From NCBI GenBank assembly GCA_030666765.1, contig DAOUXE010000110.1, positions 1-5,351 of the forward strand: DNA of 5,351 nt, given 5' to 3'. Positions within the stretch are counted from its first letter, which is position 1. Each line of letters begins with the position of its first letter. Positions 1 through 5,351 of this stretch are shown piece by piece. The position numbers and the translations under genes were made by a program. The notes beneath the pieces were generated by a model that was given only the letters and a program-made list of their open reading frames with translations, was not told where the DNA came from and searched no databases. The stretch comes from Methanosarcinales archaeon. GTDB taxonomy: Archaea; Halobacteriota; Methanosarcinia; Methanosarcinales; Methanogasteraceae.

Positions 1-1580
1 AGACTTTAAAAGGGGTTTACCTCTGCAATGATGCAAAAATCGAGCAGAAGGGCATCTATAGTGTCTTTGGAGCCCCGCCCGAGGGCGCTCTGCGCGTCTC
101 CGCGATAAAAGTGGGTATTGATGGACTCGCCGAGCCGCTACATCGGTTGGACGAGATACCGTTTGACTCAGAGCAGCAGTACATGGCTACATTGCACGAG
201 GGGAACGGAAAGCACATACTCTTTGTGAAGGGGTCGCCAGAGCGGGTTCTCGAGATGTGCCAGACCCGAATGGTTGATGGCGAGATCAAGCCGATAGACA
301 AGGTTGAGATACTCGCAAAAGCGGACGAGATGGCAGAAGAAGCGCTAAGGCTGCTTGCCATGGCATATAAAATGGTGTCTTCTGAGAGTAGTTCGATTGA
401 CCTGAGCGATCTAACGAATATGACCTTTCTCGGCATCCAGGGGATGATCGATCCGGCAAGAGATGAGGCGATAGACGGGGTTGCGAGGTGCAAGAGTGCC
501 GGGATCCGGGTTGTGATGGCGACAGGAGATCATGAGATGACCGCAAGAGCGGTCGCCCGGAAACTCGGAATCGACGCAGAGAGGGCGATCACCGGGGGGG
601 AACTCTCGAAGATGGACAACGATCGACTCTACGATCTCGTTCCGAACGTGTCGGTCTATGCACGGGTTGCGCCAGAAGACAAGTTCAGGATCACAAAAGC
701 GTTTCAGAAACACGAAAAGGTCGTCGCCATGACCGGTGATGGCGTTAATGATGCTCCGGCACTGAAAGCCGCTGACATCGGGATCGCCATGGGGATCACA
801 GGAACCGAGGTTAGTAAGGAAGCCTCTGACATGATCCTTGCCGATGACAACTTCGCAACGATCGTCTCTGCCGTTGAAGAAGGCAGATACGTCTACGACA
901 ACATCAAAAAAGTCATCCTGTACACGCTCCCAACAAACGGCGGGCAGGCGCTGCTCGTTCTTGGGGCGATACTGCTTGCGCCGTTTCTGATACTATTTCA
1001 GGATCGGCTTCCGCTCGCACCTGTTCAGATACTCTGGATCAACCTCTTCGACGCAGTGGCGCTCGCGCTCCCACTTATCATGGAACCGATGGAGAAGGAT
1101 CTGCTCGAAAAACCTCCAAGGGATCCGGATGAACGGATCACCGACCCCCCGTTCTTCAAGAAGGTCGGGCTGGTCTCCATCGTGATGGCGATCTCCGGGT
1201 TTGCGATATACTACCACTACGGGATGCCTGCAATCGATGGATCTGCGGTGCTCCACCCGGATGTCCTCACACGGGCGCAGACCGCCGCATTCACAACCGT
1301 TGTGCTGGTGCACCTCTGCTACGTCGTAACCGCACGATCGATCACAGAGTCGGCATTCACGTTCAACCCGTTCTCGAATCGATGGCTGCTTGGAGGGATG
1401 GTGCTAACCATTGTGACGCAGCTTACAATTGTCTACCATCCGATCGGAAATGCCATTCTCGGAACGGCACCGCTCCCGCTTGATTGGTGGTGGCTGATGA
1501 TCCTCTTTGCGCTCCCCGGGTTCTTTGCAATCGAGATCGAGAAGTGGCTGACGAAGCGGTTTGGGCGGCATAGCGGCTGA
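1..1580 (+). CDS. P2-type cation-transporting ATPase, C-terminal part (5' end outside window)
   Basis: Membrane pump that uses ATP to move cations through a phospho-aspartate cycle. The reading frame is open from base 3, so the GTG at 111 is internal and 525 residues of a protein usually near 900 are present; the A-domain, M1-M4 and DKTGT site lie upstream. Visible parts, in residues of this fragment: an N-domain box resembling PTEGAL near 26-31, the ATP-site KGSPE at 76-80, the P-domain DPxR box at 150-153, TGD at 174-176, and the hinge TGDGVNDAPALK from 244. Six hydrophobic segments follow (about 301-328, 338-358, 389-407, 426-445, 460-478, 494-513), matching M5-M10. The ion-site residues differ from Ca2+-ATPase: M5 has TNGGQ (N312, Q315) and M6 has WINLFDA (N347, D350, A351). 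The P2 family is firm; the ion (Ca2+, Na+, H+, Mg2+ or other) is not decided. It is likely in an operon with trkH downstream. Confidence 0.95.
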   Translation, partial: TLKGVYLCNDAKIEQKGIYSVFGAPPEGALRVSAIKVGIDGLAEPLHRLDEIPFDSEQQYMATLHEGNGKHILFVKGSPERVLEMCQTRMVDGEIKPIDKVEILAKADEMAEEALRLLAMAYKMVSSESSSIDLSDLTNMTFLGIQGMIDPARDEAIDGVARCKSAGIRVVMATGDHEMTARAVARKLGIDAERAITGGELSKMDNDRLYDLVPNVSVYARVAPEDKFRITKAFQKHEKVVAMTGDGVNDAPALKAADIGIAMGITGTEVSKEASDMILADDNFATIVSAVEEGRYVYDNIKKVILYTLPTNGGQALLVLGAILLAPFLILFQDRLPLAPVQILWINLFDAVALALPLIMEPMEKDLLEKPPRDPDERITDPPFFKKVGLVSIVMAISGFAIYYHYGMPAIDGSAVLHPDVLTRAQTAAFTTVVLVHLCYVVTARSITESAFTFNPFSNRWLLGGMVLTIVTQLTIVYHPIGNAILGTAPLPLDWWWLMILFALPGFFAIEIEKWLTKRFGRHSG

Positions 1581-1606
1581 TAGGTCTCCAAAATTAAAAA
1601 GAACTC

Positions 1607-1610
1607 GGAG
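1607..1610 (+). promoter_or_regulatory. ribosome binding site supporting the TTG start of trkH
   Basis: GGAG lies eight bases before the TTG at 1619. The frame is closed upstream by TAA at 1595-1597, and the next in-frame ATG (residue 39) would cut off the first membrane segment, so TTG is the best start. The AT-rich stretch 1590-1600 could also be a weak TATA element, but the 38-base spacing after the ATPase stop favours co-transcription. Confidence 0.5.
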
Positions 1611-1618
1611 CCCATATC

Positions 1619-3079
1619 TTGCCATCAAAAGACCTTACAATCCTGTGCCGCAACATCGGCGACCTCCTGATCGTGCTCGGAGGTGTTCTGTTATCCGTGA
1701 TCGTAGTTCCGATCATCTTCCGGGAGTACTCCATGATACCGGGCTGCCTGATCCCGGCATCTACGTCCCTTCTTCTCGGGTTATGCCTCAAGTATCTCTT
1801 CAAAACAGATGACGTGCTCGAGGCGAGACACGCCATGACAATCGCAGCACTGGGCTGGCTCATCGCACCGCTCTTCTGTGCAATTCCTTTTATGCTCAGC
1901 TCCCATATACCATTTCTCGATGCGTACTTCGAGAGCATGTCTGGCTGGACCGGAACCGGTCTCACCATGATTGCGCACCCATCAGAACTTTCGCACACCC
2001 TGCAGTTTTTGAGGAGTTTTATGCAGTGGCTTGGCGGCGTTGGCGTGATCGTGCTCGTGATATCGATCATTACAAGACCCGGGACATACATGTATGCGCT
2101 CTATCATGCCGAAGGCAGGGACACAAAGATCACCCCCCGGATCAGGGACACCATCCGCACGATCTGGCGGGTCTATCTTGCACTGACCGCAGCTGGTGTC
2201 GGGCTTCTGTGGCTGGCAGGGATGCCGCTCTGGGACAGCATAAACTGTGCGATGACCGGGATTGGCACCGGCGGCTTCACAGTCACAGACGGGAGCATCG
2301 CAGAGTACCACAGCACAATAATTGAGATCGTACTCATCCCGATCATGCTGGCAGGTGCGATACCGTTTCTGGTGCATTATCAGGTGATCACGCGGAAGAT
2401 GTCCTCGTACGTAAAAGACATACAGTGCAGGGCGATCTTTGCGATGGTTCTGGTCGGCGCAACTCTGCTTGTTCTCGAGAACATCTTCTCGCAGGGGAAT
2501 TGTGATATCGCGACCATTTCTGGCGACTCGGTCTTCCAGTTCGTCTCGGCGATCACCTGCACGGGATTTCAGACCGCCGATATGCACCGGTGGACTCCGA
2601 CCGCCCATATCATCCTGGTCATCGCGATGATCATTGGAGGCACTGCCGGCTCAACCTCCGGCGGCATAAAGACGATGAGAGTGGTCATGCTGGTCAAAGG
2701 GGTCGGATGGTGGCTTAAAAAGATTGCACTTCCAAAGGAGGCGGTCATTGCATACCACATCGGAAATAGAACGCTCTCAGAGGACCACAAGAACGCAGAA
2801 CTCGAAGAAGTTTCGATGCTCCTGAATCTGTGGATCGTCGTTCTCATAGTGGGTGTTGTGGTGCTCCTTTATGTGGTGCCGGCAGGTTTCAATCTCGATT
2901 GTGTGATCCTTGAGGTGGCATCCGCACAGAGCAATGTCGGGCTCTCAACCGGCATCACCACGGCAAGTCTTCCTGCCGCAGGCAAGATCATGCTGATACT
3001 CAATATGTGGATCGGGCGGCTTGAGATCATCCCCGCAATCTTCTTGCTGCGAACGCTTCTCGTGCGGGAGGTTACGTGA
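1619..3079 (+). CDS. trkH: TrkH/KtrB-family potassium uptake channel subunit
   Basis: Pore-forming membrane subunit of a Trk/Ktr-type K+ uptake system, normally gated by a cytoplasmic nucleotide-binding TrkA/KtrA ring. The 486-residue length is normal for TrkH. The four membrane-pore-membrane repeats are visible through their pore loops: SGWTGTGLT (108-116), TGIGTGGFT (213-221), TCTGFQTAD (313-321) and SNVGLSTG (438-445). The filter glycines would be G114, G218, G316 and G441. The glycine-rich stretch GGTAGSTSGGIKTMR (340-354), with K351 and R354, is the family's most conserved block and sits in the third repeat at the pore gate. The C-terminal MWIGRLEIIPA is also typical. Start: TTG with GGAG ahead, giving an N-terminus that runs straight into the first hydrophobic helix. 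It follows the P-type ATPase by 38 bases and ends 21 bases before the convergent ubiB stop. No trkA is in the window; it may be elsewhere. Confidence 0.95.
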   Translation: MPSKDLTILCRNIGDLLIVLGGVLLSVIVVPIIFREYSMIPGCLIPASTSLLLGLCLKYLFKTDDVLEARHAMTIAALGWLIAPLFCAIPFMLSSHIPFLDAYFESMSGWTGTGLTMIAHPSELSHTLQFLRSFMQWLGGVGVIVLVISIITRPGTYMYALYHAEGRDTKITPRIRDTIRTIWRVYLALTAAGVGLLWLAGMPLWDSINCAMTGIGTGGFTVTDGSIAEYHSTIIEIVLIPIMLAGAIPFLVHYQVITRKMSSYVKDIQCRAIFAMVLVGATLLVLENIFSQGNCDIATISGDSVFQFVSAITCTGFQTADMHRWTPTAHIILVIAMIIGGTAGSTSGGIKTMRVVMLVKGVGWWLKKIALPKEAVIAYHIGNRTLSEDHKNAELEEVSMLLNLWIVVLIVGVVVLLYVVPAGFNLDCVILEVASAQSNVGLSTGITTASLPAAGKIMLILNMWIGRLEIIPAIFLLRTLLVREVT

Positions 3080-3100
3080 GGTTGTGCTGCAAAACGCCGC

Positions 3101-4795
3101 CTACATCTGCCCGTGCCTGAGAATCGAGAAGAGAAGCCAGAACCCCATCATGCCGGCACCGAGAAACCCGACGATTCCGATTACCGGGATTTCATGCCAC
3201 AATGGCGGGATTTCTGCGAGCACGATCAACGCTGAGCCCACAACAAGCGATGCCAGAACGATCGCGAAACTGATGCGATTGCTGACCTGATCAAGAGTTT
3301 TCTGTATCGGCTCAAGTCCCTGGTGTTCAAACTTGATCGTGGTCTCTCCGCTCTTTGCCTGCTTCAGGATGTCACGTAAACCCCCTGGAATCTCTTTAAA
3401 GAGGTGGACGATCTCAGTTCCGGAGTTTAACATATCTGATGCCACGCGTTTTGGATGCATTCGCTCCATTCGGATGTGTTTGATGAACGGGGTTGCTGCA
3501 CTGGCACAGTCAAAATCAGGGTCAAGCACAGTTCCAAGTCCTTCGACCGTTGAGACCGCCTTACTCATCATAAAGAGGTCTGGCGGAATCTGTAAACGGT
3601 GATGCGAGATCAGATCCATAGACTGGCGCAAAATCTGCCCCGCATCGATCTCCTTCAGCGGTTTTCCGAGGTACTGCATCGTCAGGTCAGAAACATCCAG
3701 TTCCAGTCTTCGGCGATCGATCGGCACATCCTGCGTGGTAAGCCGCAACAGCACATCAGTCGCTTTCACCTCGTTCTGGCGTACGACTGCAATTGTGAGA
3801 TCTACGATATCTTCTCTCGTCTGTCTGTCGATTCTCCCCATCATCCCGAAATCCAGGTAGCAGATAACGTTATCCGGCAGAATCATGATGTTTCCCGGAT
3901 GTGGATCGGCATGGAAGAAGCCATGCACAAAGATCTGCTTGAAGATCAGGTCTGCGCCGCGTGCTGCTATCACTTTCCTGTCAAAACCCCCCTTGTCCAG
4001 CCGCTCGATATCAGATGCTTTGACGCCATCGATATACTCCATCGTGAGAACCTTCGTAGTTGTTGCCTCCGAAAAGACTCCTGGCACGTAAACCGTTGGA
4101 TCGTTTAGAAATTGTCTTGCAAATCGCTCGATATAAAACGCCTCATTCCTGTAATTGATCTCCTTCTTAAGAGAGTCCGCAAACTCCGTAACAATCCGTA
4201 TAGGGTTGTATATCCGGCACGCATCCACATTCTGCTCAAGAAGCATTGCCAGATGAAGCATAATCTCCGTATCAACCTCAATTGTCTTCCGAACGTCGGG
4301 ACGCTGCACTTTGACAGCCACATCCTCGCCGGTTGCGAGTCTGGCGCGATGCACCTGCCCAAGGGATGCTGCTGCGACCGGAGTCTCATCAAAATCCTGA
4401 AATATCGTGGAAATCGGGGCTCCCAGTTCGGATTCGATCGTCGTCTTGACATCCTCGAATGGAAACGGCGGCACCGTATCCTGGAGTTTCTCAAACTGGA
4501 TTATGAACTCCATCGGGATCAGGTCGGGGCGTGTGGATAGAATCTGCCCCATCTTGATGAATGTGGGTCCGAGTTCTTCCATCGCCATCCGCACTCGTTC
4601 CGGCATGGTGAGTTCCTCGATTCGATCCCGCTCTCTTTTGATCTTTTTTGGGAGTGCGATATCAACATAACGCCCGATATGCAGGGCATCTATCATGTCA
4701 CCAAAGCCATATCTGAACAGAACCGTAAGAATCTGGCGGTAACGCCCGATATGGCGGTATGTGCGTGAAATAACTCCGATTTTATGTATGTGCAT
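3101..4795 (-). CDS. ubiB: UbiB/ABC1/AarF-family atypical protein kinase-like protein
   Basis: Member of the ancient ABC1 (ADCK/Coq8/UbiB) family, membrane-bound ATPases/kinases needed for quinone or other isoprenoid-lipid metabolism. All family marks are present in the 564 residues: KMGQ motif (81-84) in GPTFIKMGQILSTRPD, which blocks the substrate cleft; the alanine-rich loop AAASLGQ (141-147) replacing the usual glycine loop; nucleotide-binding lysine K162 in AVKVQRP; the EINYRNEA block (212-219); catalytic HADPHPGN (295-302); and metal-binding DFG (315-317). Two hydrophobic segments at the C-terminus (about 508-530 and 537-559) would anchor it in the membrane, as in bacterial UbiB. ATG start with AGGGGA (4801-4806) five bases ahead. 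Nothing catalytic is missing. Family assignment is firm; the role is not, because many archaea lack ubiquinone and may use menaquinone or methanophenazine. It is divergent from the coiled-coil gene at 4930. Confidence 0.95.
   Translation of the reverse strand: MHIHKIGVISRTYRHIGRYRQILTVLFRYGFGDMIDALHIGRYVDIALPKKIKRERDRIEELTMPERVRMAMEELGPTFIKMGQILSTRPDLIPMEFIIQFEKLQDTVPPFPFEDVKTTIESELGAPISTIFQDFDETPVAAASLGQVHRARLATGEDVAVKVQRPDVRKTIEVDTEIMLHLAMLLEQNVDACRIYNPIRIVTEFADSLKKEINYRNEAFYIERFARQFLNDPTVYVPGVFSEATTTKVLTMEYIDGVKASDIERLDKGGFDRKVIAARGADLIFKQIFVHGFFHADPHPGNIMILPDNVICYLDFGMMGRIDRQTREDIVDLTIAVVRQNEVKATDVLLRLTTQDVPIDRRRLELDVSDLTMQYLGKPLKEIDAGQILRQSMDLISHHRLQIPPDLFMMSKAVSTVEGLGTVLDPDFDCASAATPFIKHIRMERMHPKRVASDMLNSGTEIVHLFKEIPGGLRDILKQAKSGETTIKFEHQGLEPIQKTLDQVSNRISFAIVLASLVVGSALIVLAEIPPLWHEIPVIGIVGFLGAGMMGFWLLFSILRHGQM
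4668..4753 (-). repeat. 14-base direct repeat, two copies inside the ubiB 5' end
   Basis: TAACGCCCGATATG occurs at 4668-4681 and again at 4740-4753, exactly 72 bases apart. In the UbiB protein both copies are read in the same frame as HIGRY (residues 15-19 and 39-43), 24 codons apart. It may be a trace of a small internal duplication, or convergence on a repeated basic/aromatic motif near the amphipathic N-terminus. Confidence 0.8.
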
Positions 4796-4848
4796 TATTG
4801 TCCCCTGCCCGCGTGTTAGATGCTTACTTGGTTAACTATCCGCATCAT

Positions 4849-4861
4849 GTTAAACTTTTCC
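4849..4861 (-). promoter_or_regulatory. candidate archaeal BRE/TATA promoter of ubiB
   Basis: On the - strand the sequence reads GGAAAAG followed by TTTAAC, resembling a purine-rich BRE plus TATA-like box. Transcription would start about 25 bases downstream, near 4825, leaving a leader of about 30 bases that contains the AGGGGA ribosome site. Only the position and composition support it. Confidence 0.3.
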
Positions 4862-4868
4862 AGTCCTG

Positions 4869-4878
4869 TATTGTATAG
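4869..4878 (+). promoter_or_regulatory. candidate TATA-like element for the coiled-coil gene
   Basis: TATTGTATAG on the + strand is the only TATA-like stretch suitably placed before the ATG at 4930. A start site about 25 bases downstream would fall near 4900, within the small inverted repeats at 4897-4917. No good BRE precedes it, so this is a weak call. Confidence 0.25.
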
Positions 4879-4896
4879 CACCGGAAGGGTTATGGC

Positions 4897-4917
4897 AGAT
4901 AGGAATTATCTGATAAT
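4897..4917 (+). promoter_or_regulatory. two overlapping inverted repeats, possible operator
   Basis: AGATA(ggaat)TATCT spans 4897-4911 and ATTAT(ctg)ATAAT spans 4905-4917, sharing the central TTATC. They lie at the expected transcription start and end two bases before the GAGGA ribosome site (4920-4924). Placement fits a regulator-binding site or a small leader structure, but arms of five bases are short enough to arise by chance in AT-rich DNA. Confidence 0.3.
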
Positions 4918-4929
4918 GCGAGGATTGTC

Positions 4930-5238
4930 ATGATAGAATCACTCAGGAAGATAGGGCTCCTTGGAATTGGTGTGCTGTCCATAACCGAGGAGAAGCTCAA
5001 GCAAGTCGTAGACGAACTCGTTGAAAGAGGAGAGGTGAGTAAAGAGGAAGGAAAAACCCTCGTTCACGAACTCATGACCGAGAAAACGAGACAGATGCAG
5101 GAATTCGAGGAAAAAATCTCGGGTGGTGTGCAGAACGCGATTGAGAGGTCAAAGGTCGCATCGAAGGATGATCTTCTCCGTCTGGCAGATAAGATCGCAG
5201 AACTTGAAAAGACCATCCAAAAACTGGTTGAAAAATAA
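4930..5238 (+). CDS. phasin-like small coiled-coil protein (COG3937 type)
   Basis: A 102-residue, highly charged protein, predicted almost wholly helical. The N-terminal third (residues 1-18) is a short hydrophobic/amphipathic helix, LRKIGLLGIGVLSI, that could touch a membrane or lipid surface. Next is the family-like pattern TEEKLKQVVDELVERGEVSKEEGK (19-42), then a charged helix, and a leucine/isoleucine heptad coiled coil at 80-102 (DDLLRLADKIAELEKTIQKL). This layout matches COG3937 proteins annotated as phasin or polyhydroxyalkanoate synthesis regulators. No other PHA gene is in the window, so storage-granule binding is doubtful. Divergent placement next to ubiB suggests an accessory to UbiB, loosely like the coiled-coil UbiK of bacteria; that is inference. 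ATG start with GAGGA (4920-4924) five bases ahead. No cysteine, catalytic motif or clear transmembrane span is seen. Confidence 0.85.
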   Translation: MIESLRKIGLLGIGVLSITEEKLKQVVDELVERGEVSKEEGKTLVHELMTEKTRQMQEFEEKISGGVQNAIERSKVASKDDLLRLADKIAELEKTIQKLVEK

Positions 5239-5251
5239 GGGCGTGTAGGTG

Positions 5252-5341
5252 GGGGATGGGGTGATGAAAACTCTCCATATTCGGGTGAGTTCCACATCCC
5301 AAAACCTTGCCATTTTTGTTCCTTTTTGTCACCCCGTCCTC
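5252..5341 (+). repeat. 19-bp imperfect inverted repeat / RNA-like long hairpin
   Basis: Bases 5252-5270 (GGGGATGGGGTGATGAAAA) pair with 5323-5341 (TTTTTGTCACCCCGTCCTC) over 19 contiguous positions. Fifteen are Watson-Crick and the four others (5253/5340, 5257/5336, 5265/5328, 5266/5327) are all G-U pairs in + strand RNA; on the - strand they would be A-C mismatches. The spacing is 52 bases. No convincing gene covers it. It could be a terminator stem, a small RNA, a leader of the gene beyond the edge, or ends of a tiny element. Confidence 0.6.
5253..5327 (+). terminator. candidate terminator of the coiled-coil gene (hairpin plus T-tracts)
   Basis: Fifteen bases after the TAA stop a nested stem can form: 5253-5261 (GGGATGGGG) with 5292-5300 (CCACATCCC, one G-A mismatch), then 5269-5273 (AACTC) with 5287-5291 (GAGTT), around a 13-base loop. 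Two T-runs follow, 5313-5317 and 5323-5327, each reading TTTTTGT. Archaeal termination mainly needs T-rich tracts, so these alone could suffice. This fold and the 19-bp stem share the same 5' arm and exclude each other. Confidence 0.45.
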
Positions 5342-5351
5342 AATGGACAAT

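Noticed and set aside
111..1580. The ATPase as a complete gene starting at GTG 111
   Set aside because: The frame is open back to base 3 and the upstream residues, including the PTEGAL-like box, fit the ATPase N-domain; the true start is outside the window.
1594..2091. A 165-residue open frame antisense to the trkH start
   Set aside because: Shadow of trkH with no family resemblance, and it covers a strongly supported gene.
1982..2608. A 208-residue open frame antisense to trkH
   Set aside because: It is a shadow of a well-supported membrane protein gene, rich in H, R, C and D with no hydrophobic pattern or recognisable domain.
3599..4108. A 169-residue + strand open frame inside ubiB
   Set aside because: Antisense to the conserved catalytic core of ubiB; composition is typical of a reverse-frame shadow.
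4930..5238. A genuine PHA-granule phasin within a storage operon
   Set aside because: No PHA synthase, depolymerase or other PHA gene is present nearby; only the coiled-coil family resemblance is supported.
5072..5350. A - strand open frame of 92 residues at the right edge
   Set aside because: It overlaps the coiled-coil gene and the hairpin region, and its sequence shows no domain; the + strand coiled-coil protein explains the coding signal better.
1..5351. CRISPR array, insertion sequence, tRNA or defence island
   Set aside because: No regularly spaced repeats, transposase, tRNA cloverleaf or defence-type domain was found by reading both strands.

Overview
The window looks like a piece of an archaeal chromosome, most likely a euryarchaeon of the Methanomicrobia or a relative. 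This is inferred from the style of the genes: an archaeal-type P2 ATPase, a TTG-started TrkH with a short GGAG ribosome site, AT-rich TATA-like promoter candidates, U-tracts instead of a clean bacterial terminator, and very frequent GATC. Base composition is near balanced. No rRNA, tRNA, CRISPR array, insertion sequence or phage gene is visible, and four genes fill about 95% of the window.

Left half (1-3079, + strand): an ion-homeostasis pair. The first gene is the C-terminal 525 residues of a P2-type cation-transporting ATPase (most of the nucleotide-binding domain, the phosphorylation-domain hinge and M5-M10); its start lies before the window. After 38 bases comes a complete TrkH-type potassium channel subunit of 486 residues. 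The two are probably co-transcribed, so energised cation pumping and potassium uptake may be controlled together. No TrkA-type regulatory subunit is present in the window.

Right half (3101-5238): a complete UbiB/ABC1-family atypical kinase on the - strand, convergent with trkH across a 21-base gap, and a small coiled-coil protein of the phasin-like COG3937 type on the + strand, divergent from ubiB across 134 bases. That shared intergenic region holds candidate promoters for both genes and two overlapping small inverted repeats just before the coiled-coil gene. Pairing an ABC1 kinase with a phasin-like helical protein suggests a membrane-lipid or isoprenoid-related job rather than polyhydroxyalkanoate storage, but this is inference.

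Right edge (5239-5351): non-coding. It carries a 19-base-pair imperfect inverted repeat whose four non-Watson-Crick positions are all G-U pairs when read as + strand RNA, plus a competing nested hairpin followed by T-tracts. This is either the terminator of the coiled-coil gene or a structured RNA or leader.

There is no clear sign of a new defence or mobile system. The most interesting points are the edge RNA-like structure, the UbiB/coiled-coil pair, and the altered ion-site residues of the ATPase.
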